Shown: positions 5,529 through 5,554 of the stretch, piece by piece
Layout: each line of letters opens with the position of its first letter
How positions within the stretch are numbered: the first letter of the stretch is position 1
Source: Candidatus Omnitrophota bacterium
Lineage (GTDB): Bacteria > Omnitrophota > Gorgyraeia > JABMRN01
Length of the DNA stretch: 5,554 bases
Direction: 5' to 3'
NCBI GenBank assembly: GCA_013202515.1
Contig: JABMRN010000237.1
Location: 1 to 5,554 of the forward strand
Translations under genes and position numbers: made by a program
Notes under the pieces: generated by a model
Databases searched by the model: none
What the model saw: only the letters and a program-made list of their open reading frames with translations
What the model was told of the DNA's origin: nothing

Positions 5529-5554
5529 TTGGCTAAAAAGAAAGAAAAGCTGAA
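5529..5554 (+). CDS. rpsK: 30S ribosomal protein S11, first eight codons (3' end outside window)
   Basis: The last 26 bases read TTG GCT AAA AAG AAA GAA AAG CTG and two further bases, giving MAKKKEKL. A lysine-rich MAKKK beginning is typical of bacterial S11, which lies on the 30S platform near the mRNA exit and the anti-Shine-Dalgarno region. The evidence is the position right after rpsM, the strong AAGGAGAG Shine-Dalgarno at 5516-5523, and the basic N-terminus. With so few codons the protein family cannot be shown from sequence alone, but rpsM-rpsK is one of the most conserved gene pairs in bacteria. If the start is correct, S11 uses a TTG initiator. Confidence 0.82.

Noticed and set aside
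5524..5529. Perfect TATAAT hexamer just before the rpsK start
   Set aside because: There is no TTGACA-like -35 about 17 bp upstream (5501-5506 reads AGGTGC), and transcription from it would begin inside rpsK. It is best explained as chance in the spacer between the Shine-Dalgarno and the start codon.

Overview
This window is an internal stretch of the conserved bacterial ribosomal-protein superoperon, the spc operon running into the alpha operon. All genes are on the + strand. The order is rpsH (3' end only), rplF, rplR, rpsE, rplO, secY, adk, map, infA, rpmJ, rpsM, and the first codons of rpsK. Every gene is recognisable from its own protein sequence, and coding is continuous: no spacer exceeds 24 nt. 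I see no tRNA, rRNA, mobile element, CRISPR array, riboswitch, convincing internal promoter or terminator.

Layout. Positions 1-1549 carry S8 (partial), L6, L18 and S5, separated by 16-20 nt spacers. From rpsE to map (1061-4728) the genes are packed very tightly. rpsE and rplO abut with no spacer. rplO and secY overlap by 20 nt, secY and adk overlap by 4 nt, and adk and map are 2 nt apart. From 4729 the genes again have short spacers (11-24 nt): IF-1, L36, S13 and S11. The L30 gene rpmD, which sits between rpsE and rplO in many bacteria, is absent here. The E. coli spc operon has no adk, map or infA, but the secY-adk-map-infA-rpmJ-rpsM order is common in many other bacterial phyla.

Organism. 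The protein set (bacterial-type S8/L6/L18/S5/L15, SecY, IF-1, zinc-type L36) and the good Shine-Dalgarno sites show a bacterium of moderate to low GC. Loss of rpmD at its usual place, the adk-map-infA insertion, and SecY wording such as the TM4-TM5 stretch around residues 164-190 suggest a non-proteobacterial lineage. My impression is of the PVC/Omnitrophota neighbourhood, but this is only an impression and the phylum is not established.

How the genes work together. The ribosomal proteins build both subunits: S8, S5, S13 and S11 the 30S; L6, L18, L15 and L36 the 50S. IF-1 acts in initiation. SecY makes the membrane channel for exported and inserted proteins. Map removes the initiator methionine from new chains, and Adk balances AMP/ADP/ATP. 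Co-transcription would tie ribosome output to secretion, N-terminal processing and adenylate balance.

I found no undescribed system. The points worth a second look are modest: the missing rpmD, the rplO/secY overlap with a TTG start, the high share of non-ATG starts (5 of 11), and a few substitutions in IF-1 and Map.
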